Shown here: piece by piece, positions 55,868-64,000 of the stretch
Layout of the letters: the number at the start of each line of letters is the position of its first letter
Position numbering within the stretch: the first letter of the stretch is position 1
NCBI GenBank assembly: GCA_013360215.1
Contig: JABWCP010000002.1
Span: forward strand, 124,001-188,000
DNA from: a bacterium
GTDB lineage: Bacteria > CLD3 > SB21
Direction: 5' to 3'
Length of the DNA stretch: 64,000 bases
Position numbers and translations under genes: made by a program
Notes under the pieces: model-generated
Databases searched by the model: none
Told to the model about the DNA's origin: nothing
The model's input: the letters and a program-made list of their open reading frames with translations, nothing else

Positions 55868-56317
55868 ATGTCACTCATCAAATTCACCCCGCGCGATCGC
55901 GACATCTTCTCTGATTTGTTTGCGATCCAAAGAGAAATGAACCAGGCTTTTAATTCCGTCTTTAATCGAGACGAATATACCGGCCTAACCAATTGGAACC
56001 CGGCAACGGATATCGTTGAAGGCAAAGACGAATATACCGTTCGTATCGAATTACCGGGTGTCAGCAAAAATGATGTGAAAATAACGATTCACGATAATGT
56101 GCTGACTGTCCAAGGTGAAAAAAAGCAGGAATCGGAAAATAAAGAAAACAATTACCATCGTGTCGAACGCAGCTACGGCTCTTTCATGCGCTCTTTCCGG
56201 CTCCCGTCCATGGTCAAGGGAGAAAAAATTGACGCCAATTATAAAGACGGCATCCTGACCATCGTATTGCCCAAGGCCGAAGAAGCCAAAACGAAGGAAA
56301 TAGAAATTAAATTCTAA
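55868..56317 (+). CDS. Hsp20/alpha-crystallin small heat shock protein, 149 aa
   Basis: Second member of the pair. The alpha-crystallin domain is DEYTVRIELPGVSKNDVKITIHDNVLTVQGEK through RSFRLPSMVKGEKIDANYKDGILTIVLPK. The N-terminus (DRDIFSDLFAIQREMNQAFNSVFNR) is typical of class A bacterial Hsp20. The start is ATG 55868 with AAGGAG upstream; a TTG two codons earlier is not needed. The two Hsp20 proteins differ clearly, so they are not a recent duplication. Confidence 0.95.
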   Translation: MSLIKFTPRDRDIFSDLFAIQREMNQAFNSVFNRDEYTGLTNWNPATDIVEGKDEYTVRIELPGVSKNDVKITIHDNVLTVQGEKKQESENKENNYHRVERSYGSFMRSFRLPSMVKGEKIDANYKDGILTIVLPKAEEAKTKEIEIKF

Positions 56318-56363
56318 AATAATCCGGCGTGTCGCATGCACGTCGTCAGAAGTATAACTTGCG

Positions 56364-56397
56364 GCGGGATGCGTATACCAACCATCCCGCATTTATT
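56364..56397 (+). terminator. hairpin after the hsp20 pair
   Basis: GCGGGATG (56364-56371) and CATCCCGC (56383-56390) form an 8-bp GC-rich stem with an 11-nt loop and an A/T-rich tail, so it may reduce read-through into the small peptide and clpB. Confidence 0.55.
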
Positions 56398-56413
56398 TAT
56401 AGAGAAAAATGCG

Positions 56414-56485
56414 ATGACCTACGGACTTAAAATAAGTGTTATTCTTATGATTTGTCTGGCATTGTATATGATCATGACAGCTTGA
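56414..56485 (+). CDS. possible 23-residue single-span membrane peptide
   Basis: The frame starting at ATG 56414 encodes MTYGLKISVILMICLALYMI and three further residues, an almost entirely hydrophobic chain of transmembrane length, ending with TGA at 56485. It lies between the second Hsp20 gene and clpB. A weak GAG-rich site is upstream. Such stress-linked hydrophobic peptides exist in many bacteria, but at this length chance is possible. Confidence 0.35.
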   Translation: MTYGLKISVILMICLALYMIMTA

Positions 56486-56557
56486 TCATTGGCAAAGACA
56501 AATAAGTCGCACGAATACGCCGTACTCGTAGTAAGGCAATGGAAAGGAACGTAACTC

Positions 56558-59188
56558 ATGAATTCCGATAAAATGACAATCAAAGCGCAAGAGGCTTTAT
56601 CTAATGCCCAGTCGTTAGCGTTGGAGCGTCATCATACGCAGATCGAACCTGAGCATATTTTAATGGCGATGTTGGACGATCATGATGGTACGGTTCCTGC
56701 CTTGATCAAAAAATTAGGCTCCCCGCTTGCTACGATATGTACGCAGGCCGAATCCATACTTGATCGCATGCCGCGTGTTTCCGATACCACACAACAGGTT
56801 TATTTGTCAGGTCGTGCGAGCCGTATATTGATCGAAGCCGGTAAAGAAGCGGAAAAACTCAAAGACGAATACATCAGTACCGAACATCTTTTCATCGCTA
56901 TGTCTGAAGAAAACACGGAATCCGGAAAAATGCTCAAAGGTTTCGGCATATGGCGTGAGACACTTTATCGTGCATTGCGTGATGTCCGCGGCGCGCAGCG
57001 CGTAACCGACCAAAATCCCGAAGGTAAATATCAATCTTTGCAAAAATACGGGCGCAATCTGAATGAATTAGCCCGACGCAGTAAACTGGACCCGGTCATC
57101 GGACGCGACGAAGAAATCCGTCGTGTTTTACAGGTTTTGTCGCGTCGCACCAAAAATAATCCCGTACTGATCGGTGAACCCGGCGTCGGTAAAACCGCCA
57201 TTGCCGAAGGCCTTGCCCATCGCATTATTGACGGCGACGTCCCCGAAAATCTCAGAACAAAAACCATCATGGCTTTAGATATGGGCGCACTCATCGCCGG
57301 TGCCAAATTTCGCGGTGAATTTGAAGAACGACTCAAAGCCGTGCTTCGCGAGGTCACCGAATCCCAAGGCGAAATTATTCTTTTCATTGACGAACTGCAT
57401 ACACTCGTCGGTGCCGGGGCGGCCGAAGGCGCTGTGGATGCGGCTAATATGCTCAAACCGGCATTGGCGCGTGGCGAATTACGCGCAATCGGAGCTACCA
57501 CACTGGATGAATACCGCAAGCACATCGAAAAAGATCCGGCGCTCGAACGGCGGTTCCAACCGGTTTTAGTGGATGAACCATCTATTCACGATACCATCTC
57601 TATATTACGCGGTCTCAAAGAAAAATACGAAGTGCACCATGGCGTTCGCATACAAGATAACGCTATCATAGCGGCGGCCGTACTTTCTGATCGTTACATA
57701 GCCGATCGTTTTATGCCGGACAAAGCCATTGATCTGATCGACGAAGCGGCTTCCAAGCTACGTATTGAAATCAATTCGATGCCTGAAGAGTTGGATACGG
57801 TTGAGCGTACCATCAAACAACTGGAAATCGAACAATTGGCGCTTAAAAAAGAAAGCGACACCGTATCCCTAAGCCGACTGGATAAAATTTCAAGCGAACT
57901 CGCTGACCTTAAAGAAAAACGTACGGCGCTGCGTAGTCATTGGGAAACGGAGAAAAAAGTTATCGAACAAATTCGCCGCGTCCAATCTGAAATAGAAATT
58001 ACAAAATCGCAGATCGAACAATCCGAACGCGCCGGTGATCTCAATAAAGCCGCGGAACTCAAATACGGACGGCTCACTGAACTCGGTACACAAATGGAAA
58101 AGGAAAAAAATAAATTAGCCGAAGTTCAGAAAAACCAAAAAATGCTCAAAGAAGAGGTCGGTGAAGATGATATTGCCGAGATTGTTGCCAAGTGGACTGG
58201 CATCCCCGTCTCTCGCATGTTAGAATCAGAGAAAGATAAAATTTTAAGCATGCCGGAGCGCCTTCAAGAACGCGTTGTCGGTCAGAACGAAGCCGTTGTA
58301 TCTGTTTCGGATGCGATCAAACGATCGCGTGCAGGATTATCGGATGAAAAAAGACCCATCGGCTCATTCATTTTCTTGGGCCCGACCGGTGTCGGAAAAA
58401 CTGAATTAGCCAAAGCTGTTGCCGAATTTTTATTTGACGATGAAACCGCTATGGTACGACTGGATATGTCCGAATACATGGAACAACACAGCGTTTCACG
58501 CCTCATCGGTGCGCCTCCGGGCTATATCGGTTACGACGAAGGCGGTCAGTTGACGGAAGCCGTTCGCAGAAAACCGTATAGTGTTATTCTGCTTGATGAA
58601 ATAGAAAAAGCACATCCCGAAGTTTTTAATATCTTACTTCAAGTATTGGATGACGGGCATCTTACAGATAATAAAGGCCGTACCGTTAATTTCCGTAATA
58701 CCATCATTATCATGACGTCCAATCTTGGCGCTTCTGTAATCATGGAAAAAATGAATGATATGGCGTCCGAAAACCGTGATCGCATTCACGCCGGTATCAA
58801 AGAATCCGTCATATCCCTGCTCCGCCAACGTTTACGCCCGGAGTTTATCAACCGGATTGACGATATTGTCGTATTCAGGCCGTTGGAACGCAGTGATTTG
58901 CAGCGGATCGTACATATACAATTTGCGCATGTAAAAAAACTTCTACAAAAACATAACATAGGCATCGAATTGGACACCACGGCGGTGGATGCATTAGCCC
59001 GGCTCGGATTTGATCCGATATTTGGCGCCCGTCCGCTAAAACGGTTGATCCAAAAGGACGTCGTAACTCAGATATCCACAGAGCTTCTCAAAGGAGCTTT
59101 TGTTCCAAATGATCAACTATTACTTGCGTTCCATGATGACGTTTTCCGATTAACCAAACGCAATAGTTCGCTAAAATCAGTTGCCTAA
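56558..59188 (+). CDS. clpB: ATP-dependent disaggregase ClpB, 876 aa
   Basis: Hexameric AAA+ chaperone that works with DnaK. It has the N-terminal double Clp-N repeat (residues 1-145), nucleotide-binding domain 1 with Walker A GEPGVGKT (206-213) and the GARGVGA-like pore region around [17 protein letters not shown], a coiled-coil M domain (about 400-530), and domain 2 with GPTGVGKT (about 608-615), arginine fingers and the C-terminal GARPLKR. The M domain distinguishes it from ClpA and ClpC. A GGAAAGGAAC site precedes the ATG. Confidence 0.97.
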   Translation: MNSDKMTIKAQEALSNAQSLALERHHTQIEPEHILMAMLDDHDGTVPALIKKLGSPLATICTQAESILDRMPRVSDTTQQVYLSGRASRILIEAGKEAEKLKDEYISTEHLFIAMSEENTESGKMLKGFGIWRETLYRALRDVRGAQRVTDQNPEGKYQSLQKYGRNLNELARRSKLDPVIGRDEEIRRVLQVLSRRTKNNPVLIGEPGVGKTAIAEGLAHRIIDGDVPENLRTKTIMALDMGALIAGAKFRGEFEERLKAVLREVTESQGEIILFIDELHTLVGAGAAEGAVDAANMLKPALARGELRAIGATTLDEYRKHIEKDPALERRFQPVLVDEPSIHDTISILRGLKEKYEVHHGVRIQDNAIIAAAVLSDRYIADRFMPDKAIDLIDEAASKLRIEINSMPEELDTVERTIKQLEIEQLALKKESDTVSLSRLDKISSELADLKEKRTALRSHWETEKKVIEQIRRVQSEIEITKSQIEQSERAGDLNKAAELKYGRLTELGTQMEKEKNKLAEVQKNQKMLKEEVGEDDIAEIVAKWTGIPVSRMLESEKDKILSMPERLQERVVGQNEAVVSVSDAIKRSRAGLSDEKRPIGSFIFLGPTGVGKTELAKAVAEFLFDDETAMVRLDMSEYMEQHSVSRLIGAPPGYIGYDEGGQLTEAVRRKPYSVILLDEIEKAHPEVFNILLQVLDDGHLTDNKGRTVNFRNTIIIMTSNLGASVIMEKMNDMASENRDRIHAGIKESVISLLRQRLRPEFINRIDDIVVFRPLERSDLQRIVHIQFAHVKKLLQKHNIGIELDTTAVDALARLGFDPIFGARPLKRLIQKDVVTQISTELLKGAFVPNDQLLLAFHDDVFRLTKRNSSLKSVA

Positions 59189-59190
59189 AT

Positions 59191-59231
59191 CATCAAAGGG
59201 TGTCTCTGAACTTACAGAAACATCCTTTGAT
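59191..59231. terminator. imperfect hairpin between converging clpB and TonB-like genes
   Basis: ATCAAAGG (59192-59199) pairs with CCTTTGAT (59224-59231), and inner segments TGT/ACA and TCTG/CAGA extend the stem with small bulges. There is no clear T-run, so its strength is unknown. It fills the 43-nt gap between the two stops. Confidence 0.5.
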
Positions 59232-59957
59232 CTAACGCAAACGAAAAGTAAAGGGCATCATAACCCATACTTTTACGGCTACGCCGCCATTGATTCCCGG
59301 TTTGAAACGTGTTTTCAAAAAGGTCTCTGAAGCCGCATTATAAAATATCTCATCCCCAGAAGCAAAAACCGTGCGGGTTACCATACCTTCTTCGTTGACT
59401 AATCCCTTAACATATACTCTACCCTCAATGCCGGCTTGTCTTGGAAGAGATGGGTATTCGGGTTTCACGCGATGTATCACCTCGGGCATCTGCTCCACTA
59501 TCGTAAATTCGCCTGAAGTTGTGTTTTTACTATCAATACTCACATTTTCAAAATTCGGTAAGCTCACATCAAGATTATTCCAATCCATCGGAACACTATT
59601 ATCAGAAAACTTTTCTATCCAGTCGTCTTGCGAAGGTATCGTAATATCGGGAGAAACTATGGCATCAGGAGTTATGATAGGGATTCCTTTGATAATGTCA
59701 CCCGGATTAAATTTTTGAGGTAAATTGATCGCAGGAATTTCCGGGATGTTTGTTAAAGGCGGCATATCCACCAGTATAGATATTTGGTTCATGACCTGCT
59801 TAACTGCTTTTGGGTTTTGGCCGATTACCCACACAATCGTTCCGATAATGAAAGCATGTAAAACAACACCCGCACTTAATCCTTTTACCATATTTTTTTG
59901 GTAAACTTCAGCCAACACGGATTTGAATCCACGGTCAGATTGCATTACCTTTTCCAT
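59232..59957 (-). CDS. TonB-like energy transducer, 241 aa
   Basis: One N-terminal transmembrane helix (about residues 27-47), a Pro/Ile/Asp-rich periplasmic linker, and a TonB C-terminal domain (about 160-241): VIHRVKPEYPSLPRQAGIEGRVYVKGLV then FLKTRFKPGINGGVAVKVWV. The preceding gene is not exbB/exbD, so it may use shared motor proteins. It could serve the receptor at 22677-24821, but it is far from it. AAGGAG precedes ATG 59957. Confidence 0.87.
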   Translation of the reverse strand: MEKVMQSDRGFKSVLAEVYQKNMVKGLSAGVVLHAFIIGTIVWVIGQNPKAVKQVMNQISILVDMPPLTNIPEIPAINLPQKFNPGDIIKGIPIITPDAIVSPDITIPSQDDWIEKFSDNSVPMDWNNLDVSLPNFENVSIDSKNTTSGEFTIVEQMPEVIHRVKPEYPSLPRQAGIEGRVYVKGLVNEEGMVTRTVFASGDEIFYNAASETFLKTRFKPGINGGVAVKVWVMMPFTFRLR

Positions 59958-60045
59958 AACCGACTCCTTTTCATAGTAGATTGCTTCAGCTTAATGATCC
60001 CAAACAGGTATCTACATATAAAATAGCGGAACAATCTATCTCCAT

Positions 60046-60068
60046 ATCACCAATCATAGAATGGTGAT
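60046..60068. promoter_or_regulatory. inverted repeat in the divergent tonB/secreted-protein space
   Basis: ATCACCA (60046-60052) and TGGTGAT (60062-60068) are a perfect 7-bp inverted repeat with a 9-nt spacer, 41 nt before the plus-strand -35 box. It could be a regulator site or a hairpin. Confidence 0.25.
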
Positions 60069-60108
60069 AATCGGTAAGAACTGTCTGAATATGTTGTTAT
60101 TACAATAA

Positions 60109-60136
60109 TTGCGATTTAATTTTGGCTATTTATAGA
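60109..60136 (+). promoter_or_regulatory. promoter of the small secreted protein
   Basis: TTGCGA (60109-60114) and TATAGA (60131-60136) are 16 nt apart; the coding start is 25 nt after the -10 box. Confidence 0.4.
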
Positions 60137-60160
60137 TTATATATATCTCGAAAGGGTTTT

Positions 60161-60589
60161 ATGAAAAAAGCTGTAAATATCTTTATTATCGTAGCTTTGC
60201 ATGCCGTATCTCATGTTTTAATTGCACAGAACGATGAAGACCTCGCCTCTTTTATCGTTGGTCAATATGAGATTGTCGGGCGATATCCCGGCAGTAAAAA
60301 ACCATTTATCGGTTCGGCTGTGGTGACTTTGGATAACGGAAAAATATTTGTAAAACGTACGATAGATAAAAAAACTGAAATGGCTGACGCCGCATTTATA
60401 AAGGTGACAGCCGACCAAATAACCGTTCTCCAATGCCGGTTACAATCGGGAAAAGAAACATATGTCGGGGTTTATATGATCAAAGGTGATTTGGACAACT
60501 ACCCACGGCTAACCGGACAGCTTTTTAACAGCAAGGACGAATCATTTCCTTCAGGTATTGAAGCGTGGTTCCCGATCATACCAAATTAG
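60161..60589 (+). CDS. small secreted protein, DUF2147-like pattern, 142 aa
   Basis: The start is ATG 60161 with AAAGGG, giving a signal peptide that ends near residue 22 (VLIAQ). The mature chain reads as a small beta-barrel: IVGQYEIVGRYPGSKKPFIGSAVVTLDNGKIFV, then VTADQITVLQC and VGVYMIKGDLDNYPRLTG. The pattern is loosely like DUF2147 or calycin folds; this is weak. Function unknown. Its stop is 15 nt from that of the converging PP2C gene. Confidence 0.6.
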   Translation: MKKAVNIFIIVALHAVSHVLIAQNDEDLASFIVGQYEIVGRYPGSKKPFIGSAVVTLDNGKIFVKRTIDKKTEMADAAFIKVTADQITVLQCRLQSGKETYVGVYMIKGDLDNYPRLTGQLFNSKDESFPSGIEAWFPIIPN

Positions 60590-60604
60590 TTCGTTATTAT
60601 CTTT

Positions 60605-61687
60605 TCAACTGTGGCGTTTTAAAATAATTATCGAAATATCATCGGAAGCGGAAGATTCACCCACGAAGCGTTCCAGATCAAGTAAAATGGCTTTCCCGAT
60701 AACCGGTGCATCTGTATTTCTTAATCGCTCGGCGATTTGTAGCGGCTTATCATTTCCATAAAATTCCCCATTTTCATTAGCCGCTTCGGTCACACCGTCC
60801 GAAAACGAGACGAGCACATCCCCAATCGCCATCGTTAGCTCGTTTAAAACGTATTTTGATGACGGAGAAAGTCCGATAGCTAATTGCCCGCGTCCGCACT
60901 CCGTTTTCCCATCACGATTACACAAAACCGGCGGTAAATGTCCGGCATTGACATATTGTATCTGCCCCGAAGATTTATTGACACGCAAAAGTACCATGGA
61001 GGCAAATACACTACGCAGGCTGTCACGATGAAATATCTTATTAACCCGATCCACCAAATCCAAAGGATCGGTTATCATAGTGATCAATGCACGAATCGTA
61101 GCTTGCAATTTGGCCGTCCACAAAGCAGCACGCAATCCCTTTCCGGAAACATCGGCCATCAAAATACTCATTGTCTTGCTGTCATGATCAATAATATCCA
61201 CTAAATCTCCGCCCACTTCGCGCGCCGGCCTGGTAAATAACCAAACGGACCACCCGGGTATATTAGGCTGCTCCGGAGGTAAAAGCGCACGCTGAATCGT
61301 TCGTCCGGCATCCAGTTCGTCATGCGCGAGCAATTTATCCTTTAGTTCCAACATGAGGACAAAAAAGATAAGTAACGCGCCCAAAAGCCCCCGATCTCCC
61401 ACAAGCCATGATGCAAACTTAAATGTAATCCCATTGATACTCAGCAAAATCCCGGCTACGATCAATAGTCGTCGGGCGGGAGTGAGTTTGTAAAACATAC
61501 CTTGCAATATCCACGCAGCGATGTGCATAGAACGTTTGAAGCGACCCATGGATAACAACCGCTTTTTTCGATCCGAGTCAATGTAAAACTCGTGCAGTTC
61601 GCGGTATTCACGTTTCATCGTATGCCAAAAATCAGCCTTTTCGACATCGTTACTCAATATATCCAGTATGCCCGGTTCTTTTTGCAT
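60605..61687 (-). CDS. membrane-anchored PP2C/SpoIIE-type serine phosphatase, 360 aa
   Basis: Two hydrophobic segments (about residues 72-90 and 97-113) precede a coiled-coil linker and the PP2C-like domain: REVGGDLVDIIDHDS, MADVSGKGLRAAL, NAGHLPPVL, VSFSDGVTEAANENGEFYG and ASDDISIIIL. This is the RsbU-like arrangement, which usually dephosphorylates an anti-sigma-factor antagonist. No anti-sigma or antagonist gene is adjacent. A signal sensed at the membrane is inferred. Confidence 0.88.
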   Translation of the reverse strand: MQKEPGILDILSNDVEKADFWHTMKREYRELHEFYIDSDRKKRLLSMGRFKRSMHIAAWILQGMFYKLTPARRLLIVAGILLSINGITFKFASWLVGDRGLLGALLIFFVLMLELKDKLLAHDELDAGRTIQRALLPPEQPNIPGWSVWLFTRPAREVGGDLVDIIDHDSKTMSILMADVSGKGLRAALWTAKLQATIRALITMITDPLDLVDRVNKIFHRDSLRSVFASMVLLRVNKSSGQIQYVNAGHLPPVLCNRDGKTECGRGQLAIGLSPSSKYVLNELTMAIGDVLVSFSDGVTEAANENGEFYGNDKPLQIAERLRNTDAPVIGKAILLDLERFVGESSASDDISIIILKRHS

Positions 61688-61833
61688 AATCCTCAGTCTG
61701 TTATTATTGCATTTTATACGAAGATAGCCCGCAAATGTTTGTAAATCGTACCAACAAGTAAATAGAATAATTATATTAATATAAATTGAAACTTATTTAT
61801 AATTTATCCGTAACCGATTACGAATTAGCCTTA

Positions 61834-61862
61834 TTGCGATTCATTTCTGACAAAATAATAAT
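61834..61862 (+). promoter_or_regulatory. weak promoter candidate for the M16 pair
   Basis: TTGCGA (61834-61839) and AATAAT (61857-61862) are 17 nt apart, 47 nt before the ATG. The space 61688-61909 is otherwise AT-rich and without a gene. Confidence 0.25.
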
Positions 61863-61909
61863 GTATTGTTGAAACTATTCCGATCTCATAAACCCATGGA
61901 GGAGTTCCG

Positions 61910-63307
61910 ATGAAACCAGGATTGCGTTTGTTAAGTCTGGGACTAAGCATTCTGTTGGCAATATCATCATGCGCCAAAAAAGAAGATGCTGTTCCCAAAT
62001 TTAGTGTTCCGGTAGAATACCACAAACTTGAAAACGGGTTGAAAGTCGTACTTTCACCGGATGCCACAGCCCCGACAGCGACCGTTGCCGTGTATTACAA
62101 TATCGGCTTTCGCATCGAACCCAAAGATCGAACGGGATTCGCACACCTATTCGAACATATGATGTTCCAAGGTTCACAGAATCTCGGTAAAATGGAATTT
62201 ATCCAATTGATTCAGCGTAACGGCGGTATTCTTAATGGTTCGACCCGTTTTGATTTTACCAATTATTTTCAGGTTGTCCCTTCTAATAAATTGGAAACCA
62301 TTCTGTGGGGCGAAGCCGACCGTATGAAAGGCCTCGCTATTACCAAAGAGAATCTTAAAAACCAACAGGAAGTTGTCAAAAACGAAGTAAAAGTCAATGT
62401 TCTCAATCAGCCTTATGGCGGATTCCCTTGGCTTGATATGCCGCAATATGCCAATACCAATTGGTACAATGCACATAATTTTTACGGCGACCTCAAAGAT
62501 CTGGATGCCGCTACGCTTGAAGATGTTCAATCATTTTTCAAAACATATTATGCGCCCAACAATGCCGCGTTAGTGGTGGTCGGTGACTTTGAACCTAAAC
62601 AAACGTTGGAATGGATAAAAAAATATTTTGGCAGTATCGCGGCGCAACCCCAACCGGCAAAACCGGATATCAGCGAACCGGAGCAAACTGTAGAGAAAAA
62701 ATCCAAAAAACAGGATCCGCTTGCGACACGCCCTGCAGTAGCTGTGGCCTACCAGATGCCTGCCCGCAATACGCCTGAGTATTATGCCATGGGATTGTTG
62801 GATCAAATCCTTGTGCAGGGCGAAGACAGCAAACTACACCAAGCTTTAGTTCAGAAAAAAGGATATACGGGACAGGTTAGCGGCGGTATAAACTATCTTG
62901 GTAATATGTTTAACTATAACGGGCCGATGCTTTGGATGATGGATCTTATTCACGATCAGAATGTTTCGGCCGACAGCATCATGCTCGAAGTTGATCGCAT
63001 TATGCAGGAACTCGCAGAAAAACCTGTTGATCAGGCTACACTCAACCGCGCCTTAGTTAAAATGCGTTCATCGCTGTATGGCGAATTTAATCAAACCGGC
63101 GGATTGGGCAAAATGGACCTGCTTGCCTGCTTTGCCTTATTTGATGATAACCCGGCACGAATCAATACACTGGAAGACGAGTTTCGTAAAGTCACGCCGG
63201 AGCTTATTCGCGAAACGGCCAAGAAATATCTGCGTTCAACCAATCGGACCATACTTTCGGTAGAAGCAACCAATGTGATGAAAAATAAAATGGGAGCCGC
63301 GCAATGA
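61910..63307 (+). CDS. M16-family zinc peptidase, lipoprotein, 465 aa
   Basis: Exported peptidase. The signal ends in lipobox ISSC (C21). The inverted zinc motif HLFEH is intact (H79, E82, H83) with the distal Glu in VVKNEVKVN, followed by the inactive-domain half. The N-terminal DATAPTATVAVYYNIG is typical of PqqL/YmxG-like M16B proteins. GGAGG precedes the ATG. Its stop overlaps the next M16 gene as ATGA, a common two-subunit arrangement. Confidence 0.93.
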   Translation: MKPGLRLLSLGLSILLAISSCAKKEDAVPKFSVPVEYHKLENGLKVVLSPDATAPTATVAVYYNIGFRIEPKDRTGFAHLFEHMMFQGSQNLGKMEFIQLIQRNGGILNGSTRFDFTNYFQVVPSNKLETILWGEADRMKGLAITKENLKNQQEVVKNEVKVNVLNQPYGGFPWLDMPQYANTNWYNAHNFYGDLKDLDAATLEDVQSFFKTYYAPNNAALVVVGDFEPKQTLEWIKKYFGSIAAQPQPAKPDISEPEQTVEKKSKKQDPLATRPAVAVAYQMPARNTPEYYAMGLLDQILVQGEDSKLHQALVQKKGYTGQVSGGINYLGNMFNYNGPMLWMMDLIHDQNVSADSIMLEVDRIMQELAEKPVDQATLNRALVKMRSSLYGEFNQTGGLGKMDLLACFALFDDNPARINTLEDEFRKVTPELIRETAKKYLRSTNRTILSVEATNVMKNKMGAAQ

Positions 63308-64000
63308 AATCCGTAAAATATATTCTAATACTGGCCGCCATGTTTATTTCTGTGGCCTTTGCTCAAAAAGAAACGCCCCCTAAAGGTTCAGCGCCAAAAG
63401 ACTTTTCTCTGCCAAAACGTGAGACTATTTCGCTGCCCAATGGTTTACAAGCTTCGCTCATTCGCTACGGCAATGTTCCCAAAGCCATGATACGCGTCAT
63501 TGTGCGTACCGGTAATATTGATGAAAAAAACAACGAAACGTGGCTTGCTGATTTGACCGGTGAGTTTTTGAGTGAAGGTACCGCTTCAAAAAATGCCGAA
63601 GCCGTGGCTACGGCTGCAGCCAATATGGGCGGATCATTAAATATCAATACCGGACTGGACCAGTCATTTGTAGCCGGCGAAGTCTTATCGGAATTCACTC
63701 CGGATTTCATCAAACTTTCGGCTGACGTGATTCGAAATCCTGCTTTCCCTGCTGCTGAACTCGAGCGTCTAAAATCAAAAATGCTTCGTGATCTGAGCGT
63801 GCAAAGCAGCACACCGCAATCCCAAGCACTGGAAAAATACAGCAAAGTGATGTATGGCGATCACGCGTATGGGCGTACTTTTCCTACCGAAGCCATGCTC
63901 AAGAGTTATACCCTTGATCAAGTAAAATCATTTTATGCGGCCAATTTTTCAGCTAAACGCACCCATATTTTTGTTGTGGGTGTATTTGACCCTGCTGCTG
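63304..64000 (+). CDS. second M16-family subunit, probably non-catalytic (3' end outside window)
   Basis: A signal peptide is present (cleaved after about residue 20). The M16 fold is clear (LPKRETISLPNGLQASLIRYGNVP, then YGDHAYGRTFPTEAML), but where the zinc motif should be the sequence reads LADLTGEFLSEG, with no HxxEH. It should therefore be the structural partner of the upstream active subunit. Translation is probably coupled by the ATGA overlap. About 230 residues are visible. Confidence 0.88.
   Translation, partial: MKSVKYILILAAMFISVAFAQKETPPKGSAPKDFSLPKRETISLPNGLQASLIRYGNVPKAMIRVIVRTGNIDEKNNETWLADLTGEFLSEGTASKNAEAVATAAANMGGSLNINTGLDQSFVAGEVLSEFTPDFIKLSADVIRNPAFPAAELERLKSKMLRDLSVQSSTPQSQALEKYSKVMYGDHAYGRTFPTEAMLKSYTLDQVKSFYAANFSAKRTHIFVVGVFDPAA

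Noticed and set aside
61771-61784. 14-bp palindrome TTATATTAATATAA
   Set aside because: It is made of A and T only in a very AT-rich spacer, so chance is likely.

Overview
The window looks like a chromosomal segment from a Gram-negative bacterium of the FCB superphylum. It resembles uncultured lineages such as KSB1, Calditrichota or Ignavibacteriota more than classical Bacteroidota. This assignment is an inference. The supporting observations are a GWxTD-domain protein, a DUF5683-like protein, many TPR lipoproteins with clear lipoboxes, a TonB-dependent receptor and TonB-like protein, beta-propeller (reg_prop) repeats, an AddAB-like recombination pair, and MEP-pathway genes. Shine-Dalgarno sequences are common and several promoters match the ordinary TTGNNN/TATAAT pattern, which is not typical of Bacteroidota. 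Base composition is moderate (about 40-45% GC by eye). I see no insertion sequence, prophage, CRISPR array or rRNA.

Layout. 1-4894 (+): the end of an AddA-like helicase-nuclease, an AddB-like nuclease and a dGTPase-like HD protein, then tRNA-Ala(GGC). 5077-11499 (-): a tightly coupled run of GWxTD protein, DUF5683-like membrane protein, ribH, recN, an AlkD-like protein and carbonic anhydrase. 11765-12259 (+): a stand-alone response regulator behind a possible sigma-54 promoter, followed by a repeated box-plus-hairpin structure. 12467-22459 (-): a membrane protein, trxB, two lipoproteins, aroE, an AMMECR1 protein, an AgmX/PglI-like protein, a 1470-residue TPR lipoprotein with an embedded C39-type peptidase domain, and a LEA14-like lipoprotein. 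22677-25326 (-): a TonB-dependent receptor and a small orphan protein.

25435-29065 (+): tRNA-Gln(CTG), tatA, gatA and a secreted beta-propeller. 29066-38020 (-): an NrdG-like radical SAM protein, a secreted FecR/TPR-like protein, a REC-DUF4388 regulator, a Cys/Met-rich small protein and CusC/CusA/CusB-type copper or silver efflux genes, possibly in one transcript. 38079-40888 (-): nusB, leucine/valine dehydrogenase and acyl-CoA dehydrogenase. 41041-55042 (-): a long run of housekeeping genes: ispD, dxr, tgt, rseP, def and plsC, together with two metallo-beta-lactamase-fold hydrolases, an M1 peptidase and a class II aldolase with an unusual Cys-rich tail. 55454-59188 (+): a heat-shock cluster of two Hsp20 proteins, a possible 23-residue membrane peptide and ClpB. 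59232-64000: a TonB-like protein, a small secreted protein, a membrane-bound PP2C phosphatase and two M16 peptidases, the second lacking the visible HxxEH site and running off the window.

Most genes are ordinary housekeeping or envelope functions. The parts that deserve a second look are the TPR-C39-TPR lipoprotein and its neighbours, the copper operon with its orphan leader gene and regulatory trio, the aldolase tail, the large insertion in RseP, the inverted repeats ahead of the heat-shock genes, and the repeated TGAGAACCGATAGG hairpins. I did not find a clear, wholly undescribed multi-gene system; these are the best candidates.
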